DNA of 59,465 bases from Actinomadura soli (GCF_005889715.1 NZ_VCKW01000012.1:1-59465), one strand, 5' to 3'; numbered from the stretch's first letter, positions 41,601 through 52,445 are shown. Made by a program: numbers and translations. Notes: generated by a model from the sequence alone, not told the origin.

Positions 41601-42365
41601 TCAGGCGCGGCGCCAGAACGAGGCCGGAAGGGTCTGGATCTCGGCGGCGGCCTGCTCCAGCTCTTCGGCGAACGCAAGCAGCGACGTCTGACCGCCGCCC
41701 GCCATCTGCCGGATGATGGCGGCCTGGCGGCGGGCCCGTCCGATGACGTCGTCGGCGAAAGCGGTGCGGTCGCCGTCGTAGCCGTAGCTGTCCAGCAGGA
41801 CGTGCAGCCGCCGCGACCGGTCGTCGAACGCGGTGAACCCCTGGAACTCGGCGACGTGCCGGGCGTGCAGCGGCACCCACGTCAGCGCCAGGTGGGCCAG
41901 GTCGAACTCCCGCGGCGACGGCCCCGCGGTGTCCCAGTCGACGAACCCGACGAGACCGCCGCCGTCCCACACCGCGTTGTACGGCGAGGCGTCGTGATGG
42001 CCGATGATCAGGCCGGGCTGCCAAGCGCCGGCGAGCCAGGTCGCGCCGTCCGGCGGGACGAACGCCGCCGTGATGTCGTGCAGCCGCCGCATCCACGCGG
42101 CGACCTGGCGGAGCGCCTCGTCCGAATGCGGCCACGCGGGCCAGGGGTGGCGCTCGCCGATGGTGTCGCCGTGCAGGAACGTCAGGACCTCGCGCCCCTG
42201 CTCGTCGAAGCCCAGCACCCGGGGAGCGCCCTCGAAACCGGCGGCCTCCAGATGGCGCAGAACCGCGTGCACGGTGGACGTCCACGGATTCGCCCGCCGG
42301 TGGACGGTGTCGCCGATCCGGACGCCGCCCACGTGCCTGCCACCGGGCAGCGGTTGCTCTTCCAC
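41601..42365 (-). CDS. Aminoglycoside-phosphotransferase (APH) family kinase
   Basis: 254 residues. Catalytic loop GHHDASPYN with Asp125 and Asn130, and the metal-binding DWD at 143-145 (FVDWDTAG). N-lobe RIGDTVHRRANPWTSTVHA is typical of small APH-like kinases, which phosphorylate diverse small molecules; drug resistance should not be assumed. GTG at 42365 was chosen because relatives begin with EEQPL-like residues here; the frame stays open to a GTG at 42401. It lies 74 bases after the GntR gene on the same strand. Confidence 0.85.
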   Translation of the reverse strand: MEEQPLPGGRHVGGVRIGDTVHRRANPWTSTVHAVLRHLEAAGFEGAPRVLGFDEQGREVLTFLHGDTIGERHPWPAWPHSDEALRQVAAWMRRLHDITAAFVPPDGATWLAGAWQPGLIIGHHDASPYNAVWDGGGLVGFVDWDTAGPSPREFDLAHLALTWVPLHARHVAEFQGFTAFDDRSRRLHVLLDSYGYDGDRTAFADDVIGRARRQAAIIRQMAGGGQTSLLAFAEELEQAAAEIQTLPASFWRRA

Positions 42366-42439
42366 CCGGGCGTTGTATCCCACCGGCCCCGGCCCGCGCA
42401 CCCGGATTTCCGCGAGAGCGGTCCCCTATCCCTCGGGGG

Positions 42440-43126
42440 TCAGCCTTCTTCGGCCACGCGGGCCGGTGGGCGCCGCTCGCCGGGGAAGACGGCGGCCAGC
42501 CGGCTCGGCACCTGGCTGCGGTGCTGGTCCGACAGCTCGACGACGGCGGCCCGGTCGCCGCGGCGGAGCGCGTCGACGATCGAGGCGTGCTCGTGGACGA
42601 TCCGCTCCCGCGCCTCCGCCTCGTACAGGTACACCGACCGGTACGCCTCGGTGAGCGACCAGATGCGGCGCAGCTCGTCCACGATCAGATCGAGACCGGA
42701 CGTCCGGAAGATGTAGAAGTGAAAGTCGTTGTTGAGCCGCTGAATGGTCAGCACATCGGCGTCGTCACCGGCCTGCTTGATACGGACGTTGATGTCCTCC
42801 AGCTCGTCGAGCTGCTCGGCCGTCAATTCGGGCAGGGCCGAGATGACCTCGCGCTCCAGCACCCGCCGCATCAGGTACGCCTGTTCGAGATCCTGGACGG
42901 TGAGCCGTTTCACCGAATAGCCGACATTGCGCTGGTAGTCCAGCACGCCCTCGCTCTGCAGAATCCCCAATGCCTCCCTGACCGGCGCCCGGCTGACGCT
43001 CAGCCGCGACGCCATGTCCTCCTGCCGGATCTGCTGGCCCGGCAGGAGTTCCATGACGGTGATCATCTCGCGGATGCGCGCCACCGCCCATCGGACGGAG
43101 CCCGCATCGGACGTCGACTTGGCCAT
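42440..43126 (-). CDS. GntR family regulator with FCD domain
   Basis: 228 residues. The winged helix reads MELLPGQQIRQEDMASRLSV, SRAPVREALGILQSEGVLDY with the wing RNVGYSVKRLT. The all-helical FCD ligand domain follows (YLMRRVLEREVISAL, NNDFHFYIFRTSG, HASIVDALRRGDRAAVVEL), with the usual metal-binding Asp/His positions. Last gene of the eight-gene catabolic operon, 19 bases after the dehydrogenase. It probably represses the operon through the 52430 palindrome and is induced by a carboxylate intermediate. Confidence 0.93.
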   Translation of the reverse strand: MAKSTSDAGSVRWAVARIREMITVMELLPGQQIRQEDMASRLSVSRAPVREALGILQSEGVLDYQRNVGYSVKRLTVQDLEQAYLMRRVLEREVISALPELTAEQLDELEDINVRIKQAGDDADVLTIQRLNNDFHFYIFRTSGLDLIVDELRRIWSLTEAYRSVYLYEAEARERIVHEHASIVDALRRGDRAAVVELSDQHRSQVPSRLAAVFPGERRPPARVAEEG

Positions 43127-43145
43127 TTCTCGGGAGCTCTCCGCG

Positions 43146-44339
<1,194 letters not shown>

Positions 44340-44367
44340 CTGAGTCGTGTCTCCCTTCGTTCCCGGG

Positions 44368-46002
44368 CTAGGCGCCGGGGCTTCGCTCGAATTCCTGGAA
44401 CCGCTTTTCCGAGGCGCGTTCGCACCACTTCCGGTATTCGGTGAATCCGCCGGCGTAGGCCACCGCCTGCCGTTTGGCGCCGGGGGCGATCCGCGACATC
44501 CACCAGCTGTCGGTCTGCGGGATCAGCGTCTGCTCGTACACCCAGTCGACGTGGCGCGACCAGGCGTCCTCGGCGTCGGGTCTCGGCTCGACCCGCGACC
44601 CGTCCTTTCCCAGGTGGTCGATGAGGCGGCCGATGAATTCCGATTGGTAGTCGGCCAGCAGCGGCGGCGAGAAATGGGCGCACGGGCTCTGGTGGCCGTT
44701 GATGAAGAACAGGTTCGGGAACCGCGTCGTCATCATGCCCAGGTGGGTGCGGACGCCCCAGGCCCAGTGTTCGCGCAGCGGCAGCCCGCCGCGGCCTCGG
44801 ACGTCCATGCGCAGGACGGCGCCCGCCCCGCCGTTGAAGCCGGTGGCGCAGATGAGCACGTCGAGCGGGTGCCGTTCGCCGCTCGCCAGCACCAGGCCGC
44901 CGGCGTCGCACCGCGCGATCGGGTCCGACCTCACGTCCACGAGGACGACGTTGTCGCGGTTGAACGCCGCGTAGTAGCCGGATTCGCCCGGCGGGCGCCG
45001 GGTGAACGGACGGTAGGCCGGGATGAGCAGGTCGGCGACGTCGGGATCCTTCACCGTCTCGCGGATCTTCCTCTCCAGGAAGGCGCGGACGGCGTCGTTG
45101 GCGTCCTCGTTGCGGGCGAGGTCGCGGAAGATCCGTCCCCAGTGGGTGCCGCCGGCCTCCCACAGCTCCTCGAAGGCGGCCTCGCGCGCCTCGGCCGAGA
45201 GGTCGAGCGCGCCGCGCGTCTCCGGGAGCATGACGCGCTTGCCCACCAGCACCATGCCCGGCCCCCTGGTAGTGTGCTCCAGCCGCCGGATCTCCGCGTA
45301 GTTCTCCTTGACGAACCGCTCGTACTCTTCGGGCATCGGCTCGTTCTGCAGCGGCACCGCCCAGCTCGCGCTGCGCTGGAACACGGTCAGCCGCGCGGCC
45401 GTCCGCGCGACGGTCTGGACCACCTGGACGCCGCTCGCGGCCGTGCCGATGACGCCGACGCGTCCGCCGAGGTCGACGTCGTCGTGCGGCCACGCCCCGG
45501 TGTGGATCAACCGGCCCTGGAACTGGCCGAGGCCGGGGATGTCCGGCAGCTTGGGCGCGGACAGGAAGCCGGTCGCCATGACGCAGTAGCGGCTCTGGAC
45601 CTGCTCAGGTTCGCCGTCCTCGCCGTCGTCGACGGTGAGCGTCCACAGCCCCGTGCCGTCGTCGAACGTCGCGCTGAGCACACGGCGGCCGAACTCGATG
45701 TCGCGGCGGAGGTCCAGCTTCTCGGCCACCCACCGCAGGTACCGCAGGACGTCGTGCTGCGCGGCGTACCGTTCCGGCCAGTGCCATTCCTGCTGCAGCT
45801 CGTCGGAGAACGCGTAGGAGTACTCGACGCTCTCGATGTCCACCCGCGCGCCCGGGTACCGGTTCCAGTACCACGTGCCCCCGACGTCCTCGCCGGACTC
45901 CAGCACCTTCACCCGCAGGCCGCGTCCGCGCAGCCGGTGCAGCGCGTTCAGCCCGCTGAACCCGGCGCCGACGATCAGCACGTCGTACTCGGGATCGGTC
46001 AT
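44368..46002 (-). CDS. Flavin-containing Baeyer-Villiger monooxygenase
   Basis: 544 residues. FAD Rossmann VGAGFSGLNALHRLR (11-25), GGTWYWNRYPGARVD (41-55), the BVMO fingerprint FxGxxxHxxxWP as FQGRLIHTGAWP (161-172), NADPH Rossmann GVIGTAASGVQVVQT (183-197) and ICATGF are all present. It inserts oxygen next to a ketone to give an ester or lactone. ATG at 46002 behind GGAGGCGATGAG. Placed between importer and acyl-CoA dehydrogenase; with the esterase in the operon, ketone to lactone to hydroxy acid is the natural reading. Confidence 0.93.
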   Translation of the reverse strand: MTDPEYDVLIVGAGFSGLNALHRLRGRGLRVKVLESGEDVGGTWYWNRYPGARVDIESVEYSYAFSDELQQEWHWPERYAAQHDVLRYLRWVAEKLDLRRDIEFGRRVLSATFDDGTGLWTLTVDDGEDGEPEQVQSRYCVMATGFLSAPKLPDIPGLGQFQGRLIHTGAWPHDDVDLGGRVGVIGTAASGVQVVQTVARTAARLTVFQRSASWAVPLQNEPMPEEYERFVKENYAEIRRLEHTTRGPGMVLVGKRVMLPETRGALDLSAEAREAAFEELWEAGGTHWGRIFRDLARNEDANDAVRAFLERKIRETVKDPDVADLLIPAYRPFTRRPPGESGYYAAFNRDNVVLVDVRSDPIARCDAGGLVLASGERHPLDVLICATGFNGGAGAVLRMDVRGRGGLPLREHWAWGVRTHLGMMTTRFPNLFFINGHQSPCAHFSPPLLADYQSEFIGRLIDHLGKDGSRVEPRPDAEDAWSRHVDWVYEQTLIPQTDSWWMSRIAPGAKRQAVAYAGGFTEYRKWCERASEKRFQEFERSPGA

Positions 46003-46025
46003 CTCATCGCCTCCACCGTCCCGGA

Positions 46026-47222
46026 TCACGAGGTCGCCGGCTTCGCCCACTGCAAAAACTCTTGCAGGACGCGGTTGAATTCCTCCGGCGCGATCTGCGG
46101 CACCGCGTTCTCCAGGACGTGGTAGTCCGGCCACGACGCCGGGATCTCGACGCCGGGCCGCAGCGGGGTGTTCAGCCCCTTGGACGCGATCAGCCGCTGC
46201 GCCTCGGGCGTGAGCATCCAGGACGCCCACAGCTTCGCCGCCTCCATGTGCGGAGCGCCCTTGATGACGGCGGAGGACCCGTACAGGAGTGACGACAGCC
46301 CGGGCACGGCCTTGAAGGCCACCGGAGCACCGGCCTGCGCCTTGAGCAGGTGGCGCATGTGCGACGCCCAGGGCATCATCGTCGTCTCGCCCGTGACCAG
46401 CCGGTCGTAGTAGGGCCGGGTGGAGTCGACCAGCTTGCCGTTGCGCTTCAGCCCGCGCATCTGGTCGAGGGTCAGCTTGTTCGCCTTGTAGATCGGCATC
46501 AGCGACTGGGCGCTGATCACGCCGAGGCCCGGGTCGTCCAGGACGAACCCCTTCAGCTTGCCCGAGACGAGGTCCGCCATGCTCGCCGGGATGTCGGCCT
46601 CGGACATCTTGTCCTTGTTGTACATGAAGCCGTAGACGTCGCCGTAGGGCACGTAGAAGCGCTGCTTGGAGTCGCGGTACCGGGCCGGGAGGTCGTCGAC
46701 GGTCGCCGGTTCGAACGGCTGCAGCAGCCCCTTGTCCGCGGAGACGCTCACCGACTCCAGGCCCAGCATCAGCGCGTCGCCGACCTGGCGTCCGCTCGAC
46801 ACCTCCGACTGGACGGCGCTCACCGTCGCCCCGGGCGGCTGCACCTTCGGCACGATCTTGATGGACGGGTACCGCTTGGTGAAGTCCTGCCAGATCGGAC
46901 GGAACAGCTCCGCGTACGCGCCGTAGACCACCACCTGGTTCTGGCCCGCCTTGGCGGCGCTCTTGCAGAGTTCGGCGAGCGCGCTCGCGTTCTCGGCGTT
47001 CCCGGCCCAGGCGGTGTCGCCCGACGCGCTGGACGTGCACTGCTTCGACGCCTCCGCCGTCCCCGCGGTGCCGCCGCACGCCGCCGCGGTCAGCGCGAGC
47101 ACGGCGACCGCCGCCGCGCCGGTGACGCTCCGCCGGCCGCCGGGGCGGGCGAGGACGGCGACCCTCCTGCGGCCGCCGGGGTCGTCCGGGCAGGCCGCCG
47201 ATCTCCAGCCGAATTCAGTCAT
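46026..47222 (-). CDS. ABC transporter substrate-binding lipoprotein, iron/polyamine-type
   Basis: 398 residues. Signal with a long basic lead, hydrophobic TGAAAVAVLALTA and lipobox AAAC (Cys49). The mature part VVVYGAYAELFRPIWQDFTK, VSSGRQVGDALMLGLE, FYVPYGDVYGFMYNKDKMSE and AKLWASWMLTPEAQRLIASK is the FbpA/SBP_bac_11 fold. The odd first 20 residues suggest a start further in (GTG codon at Val21) is possible, but ATG at 47222 overlaps the permease stop (ATGA). Substrate probably an organic solute rather than iron, given the catabolic context. Confidence 0.9.
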   Translation of the reverse strand: MTEFGWRSAACPDDPGGRRRVAVLARPGGRRSVTGAAAVAVLALTAAACGGTAGTAEASKQCTSSASGDTAWAGNAENASALAELCKSAAKAGQNQVVVYGAYAELFRPIWQDFTKRYPSIKIVPKVQPPGATVSAVQSEVSSGRQVGDALMLGLESVSVSADKGLLQPFEPATVDDLPARYRDSKQRFYVPYGDVYGFMYNKDKMSEADIPASMADLVSGKLKGFVLDDPGLGVISAQSLMPIYKANKLTLDQMRGLKRNGKLVDSTRPYYDRLVTGETTMMPWASHMRHLLKAQAGAPVAFKAVPGLSSLLYGSSAVIKGAPHMEAAKLWASWMLTPEAQRLIASKGLNTPLRPGVEIPASWPDYHVLENAVPQIAPEEFNRVLQEFLQWAKPATS

Positions 47223-48973
47223 GGCACTCTCACCTCGACGTTGGAACGGGGATTTCTCCGGGCGGCGCCCGCCGTCACCGTGAGCACCGCGGAGCGGAGC
47301 ACGAGGTAGGCGATCCCGAGGGCACAGATCAGCGCGGTCAGCAGCACGAGCAGCGCACACGCCTGCGTCGGCACGGCCGAGCTGTAGAAGAGGCTGTAGG
47401 ACAGCGTGGCGACGTTCGAGTGCGTCGCCGGGAGGAGCATCAGCGGGACGTCCAGCACCCCGGCCATGATCACGCTGCACACCAGCCAGCCGGCGAGGAA
47501 GCTGCGCAGCATCAGCGGCAGCACGATGCCGCAGAACGCCCGGAGCGCGGACGCCCCCGACGCGCGGGCCGACTCCTCCAGGTCGGCGCTGATCTGCACC
47601 AGCGCCCCGGCCGCCGACCGGCTCGCCACCGGCACCAGCAGGATCACCAGGCCGATCACGCAGAGCCACGTCGTCCCGTACAGCTGCCGCAGCCCGGGCA
47701 CGGCCAGGTAGCCCCAGGTCAGCGCCGCCGCCAGCACGACGCCCGGCAGCACCAGCGACGCCAGGCTCAGCAGGTCGACGTACCGGCCGAGCCGCCGGCT
47801 CGTCTTGGCGCCCGCGTAGACGAGCAGCGTCGCGAACACCATCGTGCCGAGCCCCGCCGCGACCGACAGCGACAGCGTGAGCTGGAAGGCCCCGACCGTC
47901 TGCGGGTCGTCGAACACGGCGGTGTAGTTCGCCAGGGTGAAGCGGCTGTACATGCCCAGCACGCTTTGGAAGGACGTCAGCACCACCTGCGACGCCGGGA
48001 GCAGCACCCCCACCAGGACGAGCACGGCGATGGAGGCGGTGCCGAGGTATCCGGCGCGCCCCAGCGCCCACCGGGTGGACGCGTAGTCCTTTCCGGTGAC
48101 GGTCGCGAAGCTCCGCTTGCTCGTGTACCGCCATTGCAGCCAGATGAGCACCACCATGGCCAGCATCATGATCATCGAGATGCCGCTGGCGGCGGAATAG
48201 CGGGCGGGGGTGGACGCCGCGATGTAGAAGAAGATGCGTGTCGACAGCGTGTCGACGCCGGCGTTCTCGCCGATGATCTGCGGGACGTCGAACGTGCCCA
48301 TGCAGTAGATGCCGACGAGGATTCCCACGCCGAACAGCGTCGGCGCGAGGGAGGGCAGGTCGATGGAGAACAGCGTCTTCCAGCGGCTCGCGCCGGACGT
48401 GAACGCGGCCTCCTCGTAGCTGCTGTTCAGCGTCGAAACGGGGCCGAGCAGAAGGAAATAGCAGAACGACGACAGTTTCAGGCCCTGGACGAATATCAGC
48501 CCCGGCCAGGAGTAGACGTTCAGCGGGGAGGCGCCGAAAAGGGCCTCGAACGGCTTGTTGAGCAGGCCGACTTCCGGGTTGCCGAGCAGGCTCCAGCTGA
48601 TGGCGTACAGCAGGGTCGGGAGCGCGAGCATGAGCAGCATGACCGGCGTGATCAGGCCCCGGGCCGGAGTCGTCGTGCGCGCGGAGAGGAACGCGAAGTA
48701 CCCGCCGGCGAGCAGGGCCACCGCCGTCGCGCCCACGGCGAACAGGATCGAGTTCAGCAGGGCGTCATAGGTGCGGGCGTCGCCGAAGACGTCCGGGAAG
48801 GCGGACAGCGTCCACGAACCGCTCTGCCCTGGCGGCGCGCTCCGGAACGCGCCGACGAGCAGCATCAGCAGGGGCCAGCCGAGCAGCAGTGTCGCGAAGC
48901 CGACCAGGATCAGGGCGGGTGCGCGGCGGCCCGTGAACCAGGGGCGCGTTCGTATGCCGGTCGCGGCCGTCAC
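47219..48973 (-). CDS. Fused two-domain ABC transporter permease, FbpB type
   Basis: 584 residues with about twelve transmembrane helices, two permease domains in one chain, as in FbpB/AfuB. EAA loops EEAAFTSGASRWKTLFSIDL (first half) and LEESARASGASALRAFCGIV (second half). GTG at 48973 overlaps the ATPase stop (GTGA) and its stop overlaps the binding-protein start. Only one permease gene is needed for this importer, unlike the two-gene system at 9755-11487. Confidence 0.92.
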   Translation of the reverse strand: MTAATGIRTRPWFTGRRAPALILVGFATLLLGWPLLMLLVGAFRSAPPGQSGSWTLSAFPDVFGDARTYDALLNSILFAVGATAVALLAGGYFAFLSARTTTPARGLITPVMLLMLALPTLLYAISWSLLGNPEVGLLNKPFEALFGASPLNVYSWPGLIFVQGLKLSSFCYFLLLGPVSTLNSSYEEAAFTSGASRWKTLFSIDLPSLAPTLFGVGILVGIYCMGTFDVPQIIGENAGVDTLSTRIFFYIAASTPARYSAASGISMIMMLAMVVLIWLQWRYTSKRSFATVTGKDYASTRWALGRAGYLGTASIAVLVLVGVLLPASQVVLTSFQSVLGMYSRFTLANYTAVFDDPQTVGAFQLTLSLSVAAGLGTMVFATLLVYAGAKTSRRLGRYVDLLSLASLVLPGVVLAAALTWGYLAVPGLRQLYGTTWLCVIGLVILLVPVASRSAAGALVQISADLEESARASGASALRAFCGIVLPLMLRSFLAGWLVCSVIMAGVLDVPLMLLPATHSNVATLSYSLFYSSAVPTQACALLVLLTALICALGIAYLVLRSAVLTVTAGAARRNPRSNVEVRVP

Positions 48974-50121
48974 AAGGCACGTCCCTTGGCGGCGGCGGGC
49001 TCGTCCATGGCCCGGTCGTCGGCGGGCTCATCGGTCGGCCCGTCCGTCGTCGGGATCAGTGCGATCCGGCCCGGCTCGATCGAGATGACCGCGTCGCCCG
49101 CGGGACGGGCCCCGCCCATGATCTGCTTGGCGACCAGGGGCGAGCCGAACGCGGCGACCTCGTGCTCGGTCGCGGTGCCGAGGAAGGTCGAGCGCAGCAC
49201 CTTCGCGTCCAGCCGGTTCGGACGCCCCGCGGAGTCGTCGAAGACGATCGCCGTGCTCCGGACCGCGAGCCAGACCCGGTCGCCCGCCGCGAAGCCGGCG
49301 GCGCGGGCGCAGGTCAGGCCGGTGTCCCAGCCGTCCGGCCGCACGCGGGCGGTCCCGTCGCCGGCGGTCTCGACCCGGCCCGGCAGGATGTTCTCGTAGC
49401 CGAGGAACTCCGCCGCCCAGCGCGAGGACGGAGCGTCGAACACCTCGCGCGGCGACCCGATCTGGACGGCGCGGCCGTCGTGCATGACCGCGATCCGGTC
49501 GGACATGCTGACCGCTTCCTCCTGGTCATGCGTGACGTAGACCATGGTCGACCCGGTCTGCTCGTGGATGCGCTTCAGCTCGACCCGCATCTGCGTCCGC
49601 AGCGCGGCGTCGAGGTTCGACAGCGGCTCGTCCAGCAGGAGGACGCTCGGCTCGCGGACGAGCGCCCTGGCCAGCGCGACGCGTTGCTGCTGCCCGCCGG
49701 ACAGCGCCGACACGGACCGGGACGCGTAGCCCGCCAGCCCGACCAGTTCGAGGGTCTCCATCGCCCTGGCATGGGCGGCCTGCTTGCGCTGGCGCTTCAG
49801 GCGGAGCGGGTAGCTCACGTTCTGGATGACCGACATGTGCGGCCAGAGCGCGTAACTCTGGAAGACCATGCCGATGTCGCGCTTGTGCGGCGGCAGCTCG
49901 TAGCCGCGCGAGCGGTCGACCACGGTGCCGGCGCCGAGCCGGATGCTGCCCTCGTCCGGCGACTCCAGGCCGGCGACGCAGCGGAGCGTGGTCGTCTTGC
50001 CGCAGCCGCTGGGGCCGAGCAGCGCGACGAACTCGCCGTCGCCGATGTCGAGGCTGACCCGGTCGACGGCGGTGACGCCGCCGAACCGCTTGGTCAGGTC
50101 GTCGATCCTCACGATGCTCAT
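48970..50121 (-). CDS. ABC transporter ATPase, FbpC/PotA type
   Basis: 383 residues. Walker A GPSGCGKTT (36-44), Q-loop FQSYALWPHM, signature LSGGQQQRVALARAL, Walker B LLLDEPLSNLD and switch His VTHDQEEAV. The C-terminal regulatory TOBE-like domain ends in a run of acidic residues. ATG at 50121 overlaps the esterase stop. Energises the importer with the fused permease and lipoprotein. Confidence 0.93.
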   Translation of the reverse strand: MSIVRIDDLTKRFGGVTAVDRVSLDIGDGEFVALLGPSGCGKTTTLRCVAGLESPDEGSIRLGAGTVVDRSRGYELPPHKRDIGMVFQSYALWPHMSVIQNVSYPLRLKRQRKQAAHARAMETLELVGLAGYASRSVSALSGGQQQRVALARALVREPSVLLLDEPLSNLDAALRTQMRVELKRIHEQTGSTMVYVTHDQEEAVSMSDRIAVMHDGRAVQIGSPREVFDAPSSRWAAEFLGYENILPGRVETAGDGTARVRPDGWDTGLTCARAAGFAAGDRVWLAVRSTAIVFDDSAGRPNRLDAKVLRSTFLGTATEHEVAAFGSPLVAKQIMGGARPAGDAVISIEPGRIALIPTTDGPTDEPADDRAMDEPAAAKGRAL

Positions 50122-51134
50122 GGCGCGCCGCCGATCGCCCGGTCGTCGGTCAGCCCGAGGCGCTCGCGCAGCCAGTGGACGATGCGCTCGTTCTCCGCCC
50201 GCGCCCCCTCGACCCGCTCCGGGATCTTGAGGAACTCGTGGTCGGCGTTCGGGACGACCGACAGCGTCACCGGCACGTCGGCGTCGGCGAGGCGTCCGGT
50301 CATGGCGAGCGAGTCGCCGAGCAGGGCGTCCTCGTCGCCGCAGGAGACGTACGTGGCCGGCAGGACGTGCAGCTCCGGGCTGTGCACCGGGCTGACCAGG
50401 GGGTCGCGGAGCCGTCCGCTGAAGTTCGGGCCGAGGTAGGCGGCGAGCGTGATCTCGGGCTCCCCCGCGTAGTACCGCGGGTCCGAGATCCACCGGTGGG
50501 CGTCCAGGAGCCCGAACAGCAGGACGAGCCCGCTCAGCGCGACCGGCAGACCCGCGAGATCACCGCCGCGGACGTCGGTGCTGAAGGTGCCGTGCACGCC
50601 GGTGCCGGGGCCGGACCCGTGCAGGACGAGCGCCGTCCCGGCCGCGAGGTTCGCGCCCGCGGAGCTTCCCGCGATGGCCATCCGCGCCGGGTCACCGCCG
50701 TACGACGCCGCGTTCTTCGCGGTCCAGCGCGTCCCGTACACGCAGTCCTCCAGCGCGCGCGGGAACGGGTGCTCGGGGGCGAGCGCGTAGCCGACGCTCA
50801 CCACGAGGAACCCCTCCGCGGCGATGGACGCGCAGTACCGCCGGTCCATCGAGGGCGAGCCGGTGTACCAGCCCCCGCCGTGCACGTACACCAGCACGGG
50901 GTGCGGGCCGGGCCGGCGGGGCTGGTAGATCTCCGCCGCGAGGCCGCCGTCCAGCCCGCCCAGCTCCACGTTCTCGTGGAGCAGCACGCGTGCGGCCTCG
51001 TCCTCGGAGAGCGCGGGCGGAGCGGGCGCGCGGCGCCTGCTCACCAGTTCCTCGACCGACCGCGGCGGAGGGATGTCCGGCACCGGCTCCCCGCGGAACA
51101 GCGACTGCCAGTGGGTCTTACTGGACTGGGGCAT
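50118..51134 (-). CDS. Alpha/beta hydrolase, hormone-sensitive-lipase (HSL) family
   Basis: 338 residues. The oxyanion HGGG motif is at 85-88 (YVHGGGWYTG), nucleophile Ser158 in AGSSAGAN, acid in GDEDALL and His in NADHEFLK. Start at ATG 51134 with GGAGGGAC; a longer frame exists but lacks support. Overlaps the CoA transferase by 17 bases and the ATPase by ATGA. A carboxylesterase/lactonase role after the BVMO is the natural inference. Confidence 0.92.
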   Translation of the reverse strand: MPQSSKTHWQSLFRGEPVPDIPPPRSVEELVSRRRAPAPPALSEDEAARVLLHENVELGGLDGGLAAEIYQPRRPGPHPVLVYVHGGGWYTGSPSMDRRYCASIAAEGFLVVSVGYALAPEHPFPRALEDCVYGTRWTAKNAASYGGDPARMAIAGSSAGANLAAGTALVLHGSGPGTGVHGTFSTDVRGGDLAGLPVALSGLVLLFGLLDAHRWISDPRYYAGEPEITLAAYLGPNFSGRLRDPLVSPVHSPELHVLPATYVSCGDEDALLGDSLAMTGRLADADVPVTLSVVPNADHEFLKIPERVEGARAENERIVHWLRERLGLTDDRAIGGAP

Positions 51135-52401
51135 GTCCCTCCTCTGCTCGGTCGGCGGCCTGCGCCGGTTCCGCAACCCGCTGCGCGGGCTTCATGGCGA
51201 CGAGCGCGCCGCGTCCTACCAGGTCGGCGATCGCCGCGTCGTCGTAGCCGAGTTCGCGCGCCACCTCGACGGTGTGCTCGCCAAGGCACGGCGGGTGCCG
51301 CGTCGCCGCCGTCGCGCGGTCGCCCATGTCGACGGGAGACCGGGCCATGCGGAGCCGTCCCGCGGACGGGTGGTCCACCGATTCGAAGAAGCCCGTCGCG
51401 ACCAGATGCTCGTCGTCGAACAGGTCCTGAATGGCGTTGACCTTGCTGGACGCGATATCGGCGCGTTCGAAGACCTCCTGCCATTCGGCGGTGGTGCGCC
51501 TGGTCAGGTGGTCGTCCATCAGGGAGTACAGATCGTCGATGTGCACCGTGCGGGTCCCGATGGTGCGGTAGCGCGGGTCGTCCGCGAGGGCCGGTTCGCC
51601 GATGGCGGCGAAGAACGACCGCCACTGCTCGTCGGTGTAGACCATGACGGCGAGGTAGCCGTCCCTGGTGCGGAACGGTTTGCGGTACGGGGACTCGGTG
51701 CGCGGATAGCCGGTCGGGCCGCTCGGCGGATCGAAGATCCAGCCGCCCTGCTGCTCCAGCAGCATGAACGACGCCATCGACTCGAACATCGGCACCTCGA
51801 TCGCCCGCCCGCGGCCGGTGACCGTCCGGCCGTGGACGGCCGCCAGAACGGCGGCGGCGCCGAATATCCCCATCGTCTTGTCGGCGGCGGCCGACCGCCA
51901 GTACGCGGGCCTCTCACCGTTTACGCCTTGGACGGCCGCCATTCCCGACGCGCCCTGGATGACGTCGTCGTAGGCGGGCCGGTTCTCGTACGGGCCGCCC
52001 GAGCCGAAGCCGCGGAACGCGCAATAGACGAGCCGCCCGTTCAGCGCCAGCATCCGCTCGGGCGTCAGGCCGAGTCTCGCGGCCGCGCGCGGGCGGAGAT
52101 TGTGCACCAGCACGTCGGCCGATTCGACCAGGCGGGCGAAGACGTCCCTCGCGGCGCCGTCCTTGAGGTCGATGGCGATGCTGCGCTTCCCGCGGTTCGC
52201 GTTCAGGAATATCGGCCCCATTCCGGGGACCTTCGCGTCGCCGACATAGCGGAGGACGTCGCCCTCGGGAGCCTCGGCCTTGATCACGTCGGCGCCCCAC
52301 TGCGCCAGGATCGCCGCGCAGTAGGGCCCCATGAACGTGGTGCTGAGGTCCACGACCCGGAGGCCGGCCAGCGGGCTCGGCTCGTTCCCCGTCAGGACCA
52401 C
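51118..52401 (-). CDS. Family III (CaiB/BaiF) CoA transferase
   Basis: 427 residues. LRVVDLSTTFMGPYCAAILA, GADVIKAEAPEGDVLRYVGD, NRGKRSIAIDLKDG and FGSGGPYENRPAYDDVIQGA are family signatures; Asp in PAYDDVIQ is in the catalytic segment. GTG start at 52401 with GGAGGAAC five bases upstream. First gene of the eight-gene operon, with the ATATTGG-ct-CCAATAT palindrome ending 29 bases upstream. Shares the general layout of the CoA transferase at 2661 but is clearly divergent. Confidence 0.93.
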   Translation of the reverse strand: MVLTGNEPSPLAGLRVVDLSTTFMGPYCAAILAQWGADVIKAEAPEGDVLRYVGDAKVPGMGPIFLNANRGKRSIAIDLKDGAARDVFARLVESADVLVHNLRPRAAARLGLTPERMLALNGRLVYCAFRGFGSGGPYENRPAYDDVIQGASGMAAVQGVNGERPAYWRSAAADKTMGIFGAAAVLAAVHGRTVTGRGRAIEVPMFESMASFMLLEQQGGWIFDPPSGPTGYPRTESPYRKPFRTRDGYLAVMVYTDEQWRSFFAAIGEPALADDPRYRTIGTRTVHIDDLYSLMDDHLTRRTTAEWQEVFERADIASSKVNAIQDLFDDEHLVATGFFESVDHPSAGRLRMARSPVDMGDRATAATRHPPCLGEHTVEVARELGYDDAAIADLVGRGALVAMKPAQRVAEPAQAADRAEEGHAPVQ

Positions 52402-52429
52402 GGTTCCTCCACGGTGGGATTGCTTCCCA

Positions 52430-52445
52430 ATATTGGCTCCAATAT
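52430..52445. promoter_or_regulatory. 16-bp palindrome ATATTGG-ct-CCAATAT, likely GntR operator
   Basis: Perfect 7-bp arms, AT-rich, 29-44 bases before the GTG of the first operon gene. TTGG..CCAA matches the half-site style of FCD-type GntR proteins (TGG...CCA). The operon's last gene encodes such a regulator, so autoregulation fits. Confidence 0.6.

Noticed and set aside
41601-42365. APH-family kinase as an antibiotic resistance gene
   Set aside because: Catalytic motifs show only the general family; nothing ties it to aminoglycosides.
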